Assembly (NCBI GenBank): GCA_028284775.1
Contig: JANQRB010000071.1
Span: 1-42,690 of the forward strand
From: Candidatus Kapaibacterium sp.
GTDB taxonomy: Bacteria; Bacteroidota; Ignavibacteria; Kapaibacteriales; UBA7675
Length of the DNA: 42,690 nucleotides
Reading direction: 5' to 3'
Every line of letters begins with the position of its first letter. Position 1 is the stretch's first letter. Position numbers and translations under genes: made by a program. Below, one piece after another: positions 1 through 8,864 of the stretch. The notes below the pieces were generated by a model that saw nothing but the letters and a program-made list of their open reading frames with translations, did no database searches and was not told the DNA's origin.

Positions 1-2889
1 AACTCGGCATCGGCGGGCAATGGCATGTACAAGAGTCTGGATGGCGGCAAGTCCTGGCAGCATTGCGGTCTGGAAATGAGCCGAACGATTCATCGCGTCA
101 TTATCCATCCTGATAATTCAGACATCGTTTACGTGGCGGCGCTTGGCGCACCCTGGGGCGAAAACCCCGAACGCGGTGTTTACAAGACCAGCGATGGCGG
201 TACATCCTGGCAAAAAATACTCTACATCGATCAGAAGACCGGTGCGGCCGACCTCGTTATGGATCCGCGCAATCCCGATAAACTGATTGCCGCAATGTGG
301 GAGTATCGCCGCTGGCCGTGGTTTTTTACATCGGGTGGACCGGGCTCCGGATTGTACGTCAGTTTCGACGGCGGCGACACATGGACTCAACGGACGCAGG
401 ATGACGGCTTGCCGAAGGGCGAACTTGGTCGCATCGGCCTGGCGATAGCGCCCAGCAATCCCAAACGCGTTTACGCCTTGATTGAATCGAAGAAAAATGC
501 CCTCTACCGCTCCGACGATGGCGGCTTCACATGGAGTAAAACGGCCGATAAAAATATCGGCAACCGCCCATTTTATTACGCCGATATCTTTGTGGATCCA
601 CACAACGACAACCGTCTCTATAATCTGTATTCGCAGGTCTCGGTGAGCGATGACGGCGGCAAGACTTTTCGCGTCCTGGTCTCATGGAATGATGCCCACC
701 CCGATCACCACGCCTGGTGGATCAACCCCAGAGATCCTCGTTTTATCATCGACGGTAACGACGGGGGGATGGCAATTTCCTATGATCGGGGTGAATCCTG
801 GCGCTTTGTCGCCAATCTGCCGCTGGCGCAGTTTTATCACATCAATGTCGATAATGAACTTCCCTATCACATTTACGGCGGAATGCAGGATAATGGCTCC
901 TGGCGCGGTCCGGCCTATGTCTGGCGCTATGGTGGCATACGTAACTCCTACTGGGAAGAGGTGGCGTTCGGCGACGGCTTCGATGTCGTGCCCGATCCTG
1001 CAGACGCTCGCTACGGCTATGCAATGTGGCAGGGGGGGAACCTCCTACGCTATGATGCCCTCAGCGGCGGATCGAAATACCTACGGCCTGCGAACCCCGA
1101 CAGCGTGACACTGCGCTTTAACTGGAATGCGGCCATCGCGATCGATCCATTCGATCCCGCTACCGTCTATTACGGCAGCCAGTTTCTGCACCGCAGTACG
1201 GACCGCGGCGATTCCTGGTCAATCATCTCGCCCGATCTCAGCAGCAACGACGCCGACAAACAGCGTCAGCTGGAAAGCGGCGGCCTGACTTTTGATGTTA
1301 CCAATGCGGAAAACTTCACCACTATCGTCGCTATCGCGCCCAGCCCGCTTCAGCCGGGCCTGCTATGGGTCGGAACTGACGACGGCAACGTGCAGCTCAG
1401 CCGGGATGCAGGCGCTAGCTGGCAAAATACGATTGCCAATATCAAGGGCGTACCCGAAGGTACCTGGGTGCCGCAGATTCGCGCGTCCGAACATAATGCC
1501 GCCGAGGCCTTTGTTGTGTTCGACAACCATCGCCGGAATGACTGGACACCTTATTGCTATCACACGACCGACTATGGTCGTACCTGGCGCAGCCTGGTCG
1601 ATGAGGACCAGGTGTTTGGTTATGTTCTGGCGATCCTGCAGGATCCGGTGGAGCCGCGCTTACTCTTTCTGGGTACGGAATTCGGACTCTATGTCAGCAT
1701 TGACTTCGGAGCTAACTGGACCAAGTGGACTGAAGGCTTTCCGACAGTATCCGCCATGGACCTCGCTTTTCAAGGGCGGGAGAATGACCTCGTAGTCGGC
1801 ACCTTCGGTCGGGCGGCCTATGTTTTCGATGATATTCGGCCCTTGCGGGCCCTTGCCCGCGACGGGCTCGATATTCTGCGCAAGCCATTAACACTCTTCG
1901 ACATTCCGGCAACCGTCCTTGCAACCTACAAACAGGCTTCCGGCTCACGTTTTGCGGGAGCGGCGGAATACAGCGGTACAAATCGTCCCTTCGGCGCCAT
2001 GCTTACTTATGCTCTGCATTTCGACACGACCGCCGGCAAATCCGCCACGCCGGAAGCAGGGGAAGAAGATGCGGCGGATGACGAAGGCAGGGATGAAATC
2101 GGCAGCGGTACGGGCGCCAGAGCTGACAGCAGCGCAGTATCGTTGCCTGACAGCGTTACAATCAGCGTTCTGGCTGACGGTGAGGTGATACGTAGTTTTC
2201 AGCGCAAGGCGGAGTTCGGCATCAACCGCAGCTACTGGGAATTGAACCGCCGGGGGGTGCGCTATCCAAATGCGAAGAAACCAAAACCAGGAGCTCCGGA
2301 GCCGGAAGGAGCTTATGTTTCGCCCGGCGACTATCTGCTGCGAATCAGCTTCGGCGACCATCAGGATTCCGCCACCGTACGCGTCCTGCCGGATCCGCGT
2401 CAAACCACAAGCGCCGCTGACCTCGCGGCTATCGATCAGTTTCGGACGCAATTGCGTGAACGAGTTGCCCTGGCAACAAAAGCCGCCGATCAGTTGCGGG
2501 ACGCCTCCGCGCGGATCGATCAGATTAGCGGGCTGGTCAGCGAACGCCAGGATAGTCTGGCTAAAGCTCTGAAAACGAAAGGGAGCGCACTTAAAGACTC
2601 GATCAAAACCTTAATGGACTTGTTTCGCTCCCGCAAAGTACAGGGTATCCTCAGAGATCCCTCGACGGCACAGTCTCGGCTCTCCCAGGCCAGCTTCTAC
2701 CTCTGGAGCAGCTACGATGCGATGGGACAGACCTTCTATGAAGCTGCCGCCCGCGCGCAGGAGACCGTTCAGGAAGCAATCAAAAAAGTTAATACCTTTT
2801 TTGCCGAGGAATGGCCCACTTTTGAGCAAGCGGTAAAAGACGCCGAAATCATATTGGTGGAACCGGTTGAGCCGCTGCCGCTCGAATGA
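1..2889 (+). CDS. Sortilin/VPS10-like Asp-box (BNR) beta-propeller protein, 5' partial
   Basis: The reading frame is already open at base 1, so the true start and any signal peptide lie upstream. About ten Asp-box motifs of the form S-x-D-x-G-x-(T/S)-W are visible (for example SLDGGKSW, TSDGGTSW, SFDGGDTW, STDRGDSW, SRDAGASW, SIDFGANW) over roughly the first 600 residues. This is the hallmark of BNR/sortilin-type propellers, whose usual annotation is 'glycosyl hydrolase' or 'VPS10 domain protein' although most have no shown enzyme activity. After the propeller comes a very acidic, low-complexity insertion (about residues 675-715), then a beta-rich module containing SPGDYLLRISFGD, as seen in large secreted proteins of this family, and a helical C-terminus rich in Gln, Ala and Lys that may be coiled. 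It is probably exported, with a binding or structural role; the substrate cannot be read. The family call is firm, the function is not. Confidence 0.85.
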   Translation, partial: NSASAGNGMYKSLDGGKSWQHCGLEMSRTIHRVIIHPDNSDIVYVAALGAPWGENPERGVYKTSDGGTSWQKILYIDQKTGAADLVMDPRNPDKLIAAMWEYRRWPWFFTSGGPGSGLYVSFDGGDTWTQRTQDDGLPKGELGRIGLAIAPSNPKRVYALIESKKNALYRSDDGGFTWSKTADKNIGNRPFYYADIFVDPHNDNRLYNLYSQVSVSDDGGKTFRVLVSWNDAHPDHHAWWINPRDPRFIIDGNDGGMAISYDRGESWRFVANLPLAQFYHINVDNELPYHIYGGMQDNGSWRGPAYVWRYGGIRNSYWEEVAFGDGFDVVPDPADARYGYAMWQGGNLLRYDALSGGSKYLRPANPDSVTLRFNWNAAIAIDPFDPATVYYGSQFLHRSTDRGDSWSIISPDLSSNDADKQRQLESGGLTFDVTNAENFTTIVAIAPSPLQPGLLWVGTDDGNVQLSRDAGASWQNTIANIKGVPEGTWVPQIRASEHNAAEAFVVFDNHRRNDWTPYCYHTTDYGRTWRSLVDEDQVFGYVLAILQDPVEPRLLFLGTEFGLYVSIDFGANWTKWTEGFPTVSAMDLAFQGRENDLVVGTFGRAAYVFDDIRPLRALARDGLDILRKPLTLFDIPATVLATYKQASGSRFAGAAEYSGTNRPFGAMLTYALHFDTTAGKSATPEAGEEDAADDEGRDEIGSGTGARADSSAVSLPDSVTISVLADGEVIRSFQRKAEFGINRSYWELNRRGVRYPNAKKPKPGAPEPEGAYVSPGDYLLRISFGDHQDSATVRVLPDPRQTTSAADLAAIDQFRTQLRERVALATKAADQLRDASARIDQISGLVSERQDSLAKALKTKGSALKDSIKTLMDLFRSRKVQGILRDPSTAQSRLSQASFYLWSSYDAMGQTFYEAAARAQETVQEAIKKVNTFFAEEWPTFEQAVKDAEIILVEPVEPLPLE

Positions 2890-2963
2890 TACTGCGTCCT
2901 ATCCGCCACAGTCATTGCGTATCGAGCGGACCGTTTGTGATTGCCTGCGGCTTTCGGACAGCG

Positions 2964-3383
2964 TTAAAAAATGTCGTTAACTTCAATACTGAATCCGGGG
3001 AGGCTTGCCGCAGTCAGGCTGTCGACAGCCCGGGCGATCGACCCCGGCTCGAATTTGCCATCGCAATGGTAGAAGAGCCGGACTTCTCTGAGCGCGGGAT
3101 CCACGATCCAATAATTTTTGACACCATAGGCTTCGTAGACATTCTTTTTATGGCCGAGATCATAGTGACTACTTGACGGCGAGAGAATCTCAACCACCAT
3201 GTCGGGAGCCCCTTCAATGCGCTGTGGCGCAATTTTGTGCAGGTTGCCGGTTGCAAGAAAGATGATATCGGGCTGGTAGACTTCCGTGTCGCAGAGATAG
3301 ACATCGAGAGGGGCAAAGAGCACTTCGCCCAATTTGTCGATTTTTACAAACTGCCATAGAGCCAGCGCCAGATTGCGGGCCAC
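2964..3383 (-). CDS. Uma2-family (DUF820) restriction-endonuclease-like protein, probably 5'-truncated
   Basis: The protein shows the Uma2 core: a GEVLFAPLDVYL strand, QPDIIFL, then VVEILSPSS and a YGVKNYWIVDP segment, with the Asp and Glu expected of the PD-(D/E)xK-like fold. Uma2 proteins are usually near 190 residues; this GTG-initiated frame gives 139. Continuing the same frame upstream reads ...TIDGNVVISPAPSPIHQR (bases about 3384-3437), which is clearly still Uma2. The frame then runs for only about a dozen more residues, which do not match the family, before a stop at 3477-3479, and I see no ATG. The first 25-30 residues therefore seem lost or frameshifted, and the GTG chosen here lies inside the conserved domain. 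The gene may be a decaying pseudogene. Uma2 genes are commonly scattered, of unknown cellular role, and often degraded. It lies convergent to the sortilin-like gene. Confidence 0.6.
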   Translation of the reverse strand: MARNLALALWQFVKIDKLGEVLFAPLDVYLCDTEVYQPDIIFLATGNLHKIAPQRIEGAPDMVVEILSPSSSHYDLGHKKNVYEAYGVKNYWIVDPALREVRLFYHCDGKFEPGSIARAVDSLTAASLPGFSIEVNDIF

Positions 3384-3822
3384 ACGCTGGTGAATCGGGC
3401 TTGGAGCAGGTGAAATAACGACATTACCGTCGATGGTTTGAAACGCCTGGTAAACAGATGGCGGGCGTCTACCAAGTTATAGTGGGCTGGATTCTGCGAC
3501 GAAGTTCGGCTCAGGTGGAAAATTCTTATATGACTTTCCTTTCTTCATATCTTGAATTTATGCATTCTATCCGAATCGGCAAATTGTTTTTGTAAGACGA
3601 AGGAAGGGTGGTTGCATTCGAGCCATAAAGCATCGTTGCGTGGCCAGGTCCAGAGATGACCAGAGCGCAATCGGCGTTTCTGACCATTCACGCCTGTCCG
3701 GGAGCTGACACGCTGCCGGGAGTCTTCATCGACATCGTCCAAACTGACGTCGAAAATTGCGGGAGGAGCGCAAAATCTTGTATCAGTCGTCCGCTGCAGC
3801 GTCGGTCGACTTAAACAACAAA
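3384..3822. other. Gene-poor stretch with the lost 5' part of the Uma2 gene
   Basis: The first 55 bases on the minus strand still encode Uma2-like sequence in frame with the downstream gene (VVISPAPSPIHQR). Beyond about 3440 I recognise no further coding similarity. A 65-codon open frame on the minus strand (3545-3742) has no Shine-Dalgarno site, no recognisable family and no signal peptide, so I do not call it a gene. No clear terminator hairpin with a T-tract was seen. Confidence 0.4.
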
Positions 3823-4566
3823 TCAGTCAATCGGACTGCATTCGCACCAATATTCCGCTTTTTCGATAATGGTGATACTTTCCAGGCGACACAGCTGCTC
3901 GTCGGAGCAGGAACCGCCGCAGCCGGTTATCGACGGTCCGCGCATTTCGCCGCGTCCGGGTACGTAGAGCGTCACATGGCAATATTCCGGTTGTTTATCG
4001 CTGCCATCGCAGGCACACCAGCTCAGGACGCCGCCTTTGTCGTTCGTTTCCGACACGATACGGCATTCCGCTCCATCGGAACAGGCGCCGCGACACTCAA
4101 GGGTATATTTGTCGCCGCGTTCAATGACCACACTGAGGCATCCTTTGTCCGGTATTGGCTCATCGGAGCAGCGGCAGAAAAACTCGCGATACCAGGCTAT
4201 GCGGTTTCGGCGAATCGTGCATTCCGTTCCTGGGCGACAGTTTCCCGCGCATCGCACCTGAACTTCGCCTTCACCCGGAGCAGGATAATAAAGCTCGATA
4301 TGGCAAGAATCGGGCACTGCATCGCCGCAACCGCACCACTGGCGGATAGCGCCCGTTGCACTCGTATCGCTGATGACAACACAAGGACTGCCGTCGCCGC
4401 AGGCGCCCTCGCATTCGATGCGGAAGGAACCGTTTTCTTCGATGACTTTGGCGCTGCAGGTACTGCCTGTGTACAGGGAAGAGCCCTGATCACAGGAGTT
4501 CAGACTGCAACAGAGAATTGTACCCAGCAAACAGTATAAAATTGTCAGTGACCGCCGACTTTGCAT
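3823..4566 (-). CDS. Lipoprotein made of four six-cysteine repeats
   Basis: I start at the ATG at 4566 because it is preceded by a GGGAG Shine-Dalgarno element and begins a textbook signal peptide (Arg-Arg, then a hydrophobic run ending LNSC), giving 247 residues with the probable lipidated Cys at 25. A longer frame back to 4635 would bury the signal. The mature protein is almost entirely four repeats of one pattern, C-x(14-19)-C-x3-C-x5-C-x(14-15)-C-x-C, with cysteines at 37/52/56/62/78/80, 88/106/110/116/131/133, 143/158/162/168/184/186 and 196/216/220/226/241/243. An aromatic residue precedes the fifth Cys in each repeat. Twenty-four ordered cysteines suggest three disulfides per repeat, or metal sites, in an exported, membrane-anchored protein. 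I recognise no named domain with this spacing. The neighbours give no functional clue. Confidence 0.8.
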   Translation of the reverse strand: MQSRRSLTILYCLLGTILCCSLNSCDQGSSLYTGSTCSAKVIEENGSFRIECEGACGDGSPCVVISDTSATGAIRQWCGCGDAVPDSCHIELYYPAPGEGEVQVRCAGNCRPGTECTIRRNRIAWYREFFCRCSDEPIPDKGCLSVVIERGDKYTLECRGACSDGAECRIVSETNDKGGVLSWCACDGSDKQPEYCHVTLYVPGRGEMRGPSITGCGGSCSDEQLCRLESITIIEKAEYWCECSPID

Positions 4567-5266
4567 GAGAGGCTCCCATTCTAAGAACTGCTTAAGGTAG
4601 TAAACAAACTTTGGCGTATCCAGGCTGCACCGCAAATTTCGGCAGTGATCATTGCGGAGAGGATTCGCTTAACACCGGGCAAAAAAACCGTGCAACTGTT
4701 CCTTACCCGTCGCTCCGGCCATTAACACCGGCGTGGACTTAAACAAATATCAGCGATCGGATTTGTTGCAAGACGACAGGTGCCCGACGTCTTATTTATC
4801 GCGGCTTTTTTGAACGATGCGCTGGTGAGACAAGACGCGATCCGAGTGCGACGATGGCAGTATTGCGCTCTTGGTCTTAGTGGCGTCTTCTCCGGCCCGC
4901 TTGCAAAAAGCGCGCGCAATATACGTTTAGCCGGCCGGATTGCAAATTCGCGGCCTTTTGTGAGATGTGATTTTTCTGCCGGTCTTAGGCTGGTACCCTG
5001 CCAGTCGGCTGCTTGATTCTCCTGCCGCCTGGCAATGACAGCTGCTGTGGCTTGCGGCAGATTAAGGTCGTGGCGGGGAAGAGAGCATGGTCGGGACGAA
5101 GTGCTGTCTTTTGCGGTCGGCAGAAAAGCGCCTGAATAAATTGTAGATCCCTTATACTGTACTTGAATGGGATTGCCACCCTAGCTTCCAGCTTGCCACA
5201 TCGCACTTCGACCCGCAGCTCGCAAAGAATAATATGATCGCTCCTTGCCCGGAATTCATGGAGCTC
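4567..5266. other. Gene-free region upstream of the Cys-repeat lipoprotein
   Basis: Seven hundred bases lie between two minus-strand lipoprotein genes. The short open frames here lack Shine-Dalgarno sites and familiar protein features. The promoter of the Cys-repeat lipoprotein should lie in the first 100-200 bases, where the sequence is AT-richer, but I could not fix -35 and -10 boxes. No tRNA, repeat array or insertion sequence end was recognised. Confidence 0.4.
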
Positions 5267-6088
5267 TCATTGCGTAGTGAATGCAGCGTCGGCGACCAGA
5301 TTGACCCAGTTGTCTTCGCTGACGCCCATTAGTGTAAAGCGGTAGGAACGCATGGGCTGCAGTGCGGGCGCTGGCTCGACCACGCGAATATTCAGCACGA
5401 CATTGCCGAGGTCGTAGAATTGAAACCAGGGCTCATAGGTGTAGGTGCCGCTCAACAGATTCTCCGCCTCGTCGCTGACGACCTGGAAGTAAATGGCATT
5501 CTCCGCGATGCTGCCGTCCGTCCACGCAAAACGGGGTTGCAGGGGGGCATTCCACTGCACCGTCAGCAGATCGGGACGGTACTCGGTCGGCTTTTCGGTG
5601 AATTTAAGTCGGATGGCATTGCTGATATGCAGGCCCTGATCGCTCACATAACTGACTTTGACCCAGATCTCGCGATCGGGGCCGCTACGCAGAAAACGAT
5701 GCAGGTAGCCATTAAACAGCGGAGCGTCGTCAAGCTCCGCCTCGATGTAGTTACTTAGATTATCCTTGTCGATAGTAAGCGAGGCCGACTCAAAGCAGCG
5801 AAAGTCTCTGGCCCCGTCAATCGGATAGAAGATAATCGAAACCGGCCGGCCGTCGTCGTCCAAAAATCCTTGCTGTCCTCCGGCGGCACAAGCAATCAAT
5901 TCATCGCTCACGTCCAGATGACTCATTGATCGGACATAGTCGGCCAGTGTTGATGATTCGTCGCCTAAGGCGTCGTTGCTCTCCTCACAGCCCGACAGCA
6001 GCCACAACGCGGGTAGACAGCATAGTGCGAGAATAAAGCAGCGAAAGCGGCTTCCTGTATTCCTTTGAGAGCTGTTTCCTGAGATCAT
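5267..6088 (-). CDS. Hypothetical lipoprotein
   Basis: The 273-residue product has a basic N-terminus, a hydrophobic stretch and a classic lipobox LLSGC with the lipidated Cys at residue 34, so it should be exported and membrane-anchored. The mature part begins with an acidic, flexible linker (EESNDALGDESS). It continues as a beta-strand-rich domain of about 200 residues with alternating hydrophobic pattern, suggesting one or two Ig- or fibronectin-like sandwich domains (segments such as IWVKVSYVSDQGLHISNAIRLKF and the C-terminal SYRFTLMGVSED). I recognise no catalytic motif and no named family. Only one ATG precedes the signal peptide, with a weak purine-rich ribosome site. The gene is divergent from the M23 peptidase, with about 210 bases between the starts. 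The two may share a promoter region, but nothing else ties them together. Confidence 0.75.
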   Translation of the reverse strand: MISGNSSQRNTGSRFRCFILALCCLPALWLLSGCEESNDALGDESSTLADYVRSMSHLDVSDELIACAAGGQQGFLDDDGRPVSIIFYPIDGARDFRCFESASLTIDKDNLSNYIEAELDDAPLFNGYLHRFLRSGPDREIWVKVSYVSDQGLHISNAIRLKFTEKPTEYRPDLLTVQWNAPLQPRFAWTDGSIAENAIYFQVVSDEAENLLSGTYTYEPWFQFYDLGNVVLNIRVVEPAPALQPMRSYRFTLMGVSEDNWVNLVADAAFTTQ

Positions 6089-6297
6089 TTCTTCTTGTTT
6101 TCCAGTTCGGCGTTCAGATTATCAAGCTTCAACTCAAGCAATAGGCTGTTCGCATTCTTGTTGCGACCCTTAAATTTGTGCATTTCAAAACTAATGACAT
6201 TCTATTATCTTTGGCCTAGGAGCTGGATTCGCCCGTACCTTTCTCCAACCAACACTCCATGCCGCTGCCGATAGTCTTTATGTACTTATAGGGTGGA

Positions 6298-7734
6298 ATG
6301 CTGATCATGCGAAATCTAGTACTATTGACCGCTTTAATGCTATTGATTGCCAATGCCGCGACGGCCAGAACGCCCGATGGCGGCGGCCACCTTCCTATGG
6401 AACCGACTGAGTGTATCAGCGCCGAAGAACATGGCGAAATCTGGACCCGTTTGCAGGCTTCGATGGCCACGCTCAAAAGCCTTGGACGCCTGCCCGACAT
6501 TCAATCCACGACGGTAACGAAGCTGGATTGGCCGATACGCGCTGCCGAAGGCCACAATGACTACGGCTATACGGCAATCAGCTTCTACGTCGATCATAAC
6601 CCCACCACCGGTGAGAGGCTGGACTACAACTGCGGCACGCGAACCTACGATACGCCTTCCGGCTATCAGCACCCGGGGACCGACATTTTTCCCTGGCCCT
6701 TCTGGTGGTATGCAATGGAAAATAACATTGTGACCGTCGTTGCCGCCGCCGCGGGTACTATCATCAGCAAAGACGACGGTAATTTCGATCGATCCTGTGT
6801 CAATAACTCCAATCGCTGGAATGCTGTCTATGTGCGTCATGATGACGGCTCCATTGCCTGGTACGGCCACCTCAAGCTCAACAGCCTGACAAGCAAGGCA
6901 GTCGGCGAACGCGTCGAACAGGGCGAATTTCTGGGAGTAATTGGCAGCTCCGGTAATTCGTCCGGACCGCATCTTCATTTTGAAATCATGGACGATGAGG
7001 GCAATGTGATCGACCCCTACCAGGGTGATTGCAATAGTTTCAATTCGACCAGCTGGTGGAACGAGCAGGAACCCTACCACAACTCCCAGATTAACAAGCT
7101 GGCCACGCATTCGGCTGAGCCCGTTTTTCCGGCCTGTCCGGAGCCGGAGCGACCGAATTACAAGAACAATTTTCAAGCGGGCGAGGAGATCGTCTACGGT
7201 GCCTACTTTCGCGATCAACTTCGGCAGCAGTTGACGGCCTATTCCGTGCTGCGGCCCGATGGTTCGGTGTTCGATTCCTGGCCGCACAGCAGCCTGTCTA
7301 CCCACAGGGCCCGATCCTTCTGGACCTGGAACAGACGTATCCCGGTCGACGCCCCCCACGGTGTTTGGACCTTTCAGGCCGAGTACCTGGGCAAGACCTA
7401 TCGTCACAACTTTACGGTCGGCGATGTCACCTCGATTGCCGAGGCACAGCAGGAGTCGCTTCCCGCTGTTGCTATCAGCCCCAACCCGGTCAAAGCCGAA
7501 ACGCGCATTCATATCAGCCCGATCTCCCAGGCAATCGTTTCGATCGAGCTGTACAACTCTCTCGGACGTCATATTAAGACCATTCTGAGCCCGACAATAC
7601 ACAATGGCCCTGTCGAGGCGCGCTGGGATGGCTGCGATATTTCCGGCGCCCGCGCCGCTCCCGGCCTCTACTGGTGTCATATCCGCATTGACCAGCAAGC
7701 GCCGCTCATCAAAGCGTTGTTGCTGCAGAATTGA
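6298..7734 (+). CDS. Secreted M23-family metallopeptidase with C-terminal sorting/FlgD-like domain
   Basis: An N-terminal signal peptide (hydrophobic to about residue 22, then ATARTP) precedes a lysostaphin/LasA-type M23 domain. The zinc ligands are visible: H125 and D129 in HPGTD, and H227 in the HLH of GPHLHFE (H225, H227), with the conserved H191 in WYGHLKL. Such enzymes cut peptidoglycan cross-links or Gly-rich peptides. Residues about 300-390 form a beta-sandwich-like region. Residues about 390-478 carry SPNP, then ELYNSLGR and a final APGLYWCHI strand, the layout of type A sorting domains of the type IX secretion system or of FlgD-like Ig domains. Export to the surface is therefore likely. 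A second ATG at 6307 is better spaced from the GGTGGA element and may be the true start. A long frame on the opposite strand is a codon-bias shadow. Confidence 0.88.
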   Translation: MLIMRNLVLLTALMLLIANAATARTPDGGGHLPMEPTECISAEEHGEIWTRLQASMATLKSLGRLPDIQSTTVTKLDWPIRAAEGHNDYGYTAISFYVDHNPTTGERLDYNCGTRTYDTPSGYQHPGTDIFPWPFWWYAMENNIVTVVAAAAGTIISKDDGNFDRSCVNNSNRWNAVYVRHDDGSIAWYGHLKLNSLTSKAVGERVEQGEFLGVIGSSGNSSGPHLHFEIMDDEGNVIDPYQGDCNSFNSTSWWNEQEPYHNSQINKLATHSAEPVFPACPEPERPNYKNNFQAGEEIVYGAYFRDQLRQQLTAYSVLRPDGSVFDSWPHSSLSTHRARSFWTWNRRIPVDAPHGVWTFQAEYLGKTYRHNFTVGDVTSIAEAQQESLPAVAISPNPVKAETRIHISPISQAIVSIELYNSLGRHIKTILSPTIHNGPVEARWDGCDISGARAAPGLYWCHIRIDQQAPLIKALLLQN

Positions 7735-8864
7735 CCAGGTAGCCAATTCGCCCTGAAATTTTCTGGCTCCCGGCGACGGCAGCTCTCATTGACCGGGCAT
7801 CGTGACTTCTGGATCGAGCTTATCTGGTAAGTGTCGCGGAACCATTAGCGGCTCCGGCACTGTGATCAATCCTTGTCCGGGGCCGTGCAACGGTAATGAC
7901 GAGCCGTTTCGCCGGGCCGAGCGGAAGTCTTGTTTATTTCTCACAACATTACCACGCCACTCTCGGCGCCGAGCCGGAGTCTTAATTGTCCAGGTCAGGA
8001 ACAGCCGAAAAACAGTAATAGATTTAGGCCCGGCAACTCAATGAAAGTTGACTCACAGCTCATCGATTGCCTTCGGGAGTATGTCGGCTCGAAGCCAGAT
8101 GACTGGCTTTTGCAATCGGACGCATGCTTCGCGGGCAGAGCACCTTGCTTCTTCTTACTCGTTTAAGCATTTGCGAGATCAATTCTCTGTTTGTACTCAA
8201 TAACGGGTACTGGAAATTCAGGCTGCTCGATCAATGCGTTCGACAGCACTTTGGGGTCCCGAACGTTTGCGCGCATGAAGCTGTGTCGCGCCAGCCACGG
8301 TCTACGCCTTGGCCAGGTCCCGGTGCCACCGACCTTGAAGCTCGTGGCAGGATCAGCAGCTTTTCAGACACGGCAATTCAATCGAGCTGTATAATTCCCT
8401 TAGGTTTCGTGTCTAAGCGCTTCGGTAACGCAACGGCGAGATGACCACACCAAAGCGAGCCCAGATGCTTGTGCCAGCTAGAGAATTCAGTCTACAACTT
8501 GCTTGCTTTGCTGCGAATTTTTGTTCAGACCGACTGTCGCTCTTCACATTGTCGCTGCTATAAGGCTGAGCCTGGCGACACTAGTCGCAAAACGGCTGCT
8601 GCGCTTCGGAGCACGGCGAGGCCCGAATCCCGGGGTTTTGCGGGCTGCTCGATTTATCTCAAGGCTGCCACTTGGCCGGTCCGCTTGACACTGATTACAT
8701 CTCTGCCCGGGTTGACCTTTGCAAGCAAGAGAAAAGCCAGCCGCTATGGCAAAGAAATTTCACCGATCGTATATTGTCGCCACATCAACCTTTCAGACCG
8801 ACCCCTGGGAAAAAGGACTCCGGTCCCTATCCACTAACATTTTCAAACAAGGGATGCTGACGTA
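7735..8864. other. 1.1 kb without a convincing gene; possible decayed sequence
   Basis: No frame of useful length has a ribosome site or recognisable protein. One short segment at about 8372-8410 reads NSIELYNSL, closely resembling the sorting-domain strand (SIELYNSLGR) near the end of the preceding peptidase at about 7540-7570. It then hits a stop within a few codons. It may be the remnant of a second sorting-domain gene that has decayed here, though the match is only around 25 bases. A string resembling a tRNA T-arm near 8620 does not fold into a tRNA. The promoter of the DUF481 gene should lie in the last 200 bases. Confidence 0.35.

Noticed and set aside
3545..3742. A 65-codon minus-strand frame between Uma2 and the lipoprotein
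   Set aside because: No ribosome site, no recognisable domain, no coupling to neighbours.
3757..4539. A 260-codon plus-strand frame
   Set aside because: Antisense to the Cys-repeat lipoprotein, which has a lipobox, ribosome site and ordered cysteines.
6340..7746. A 468-codon open frame on the minus strand
   Set aside because: It lies opposite the M23 peptidase, whose motifs and signal peptide are clear; the antisense frame shows no family features and arises from GC-rich codon use.
8610..8650. String CCCGAATCCCGGGG resembling a tRNA T-arm
   Set aside because: No matching acceptor stem, D-arm or anticodon arm can be drawn around it.
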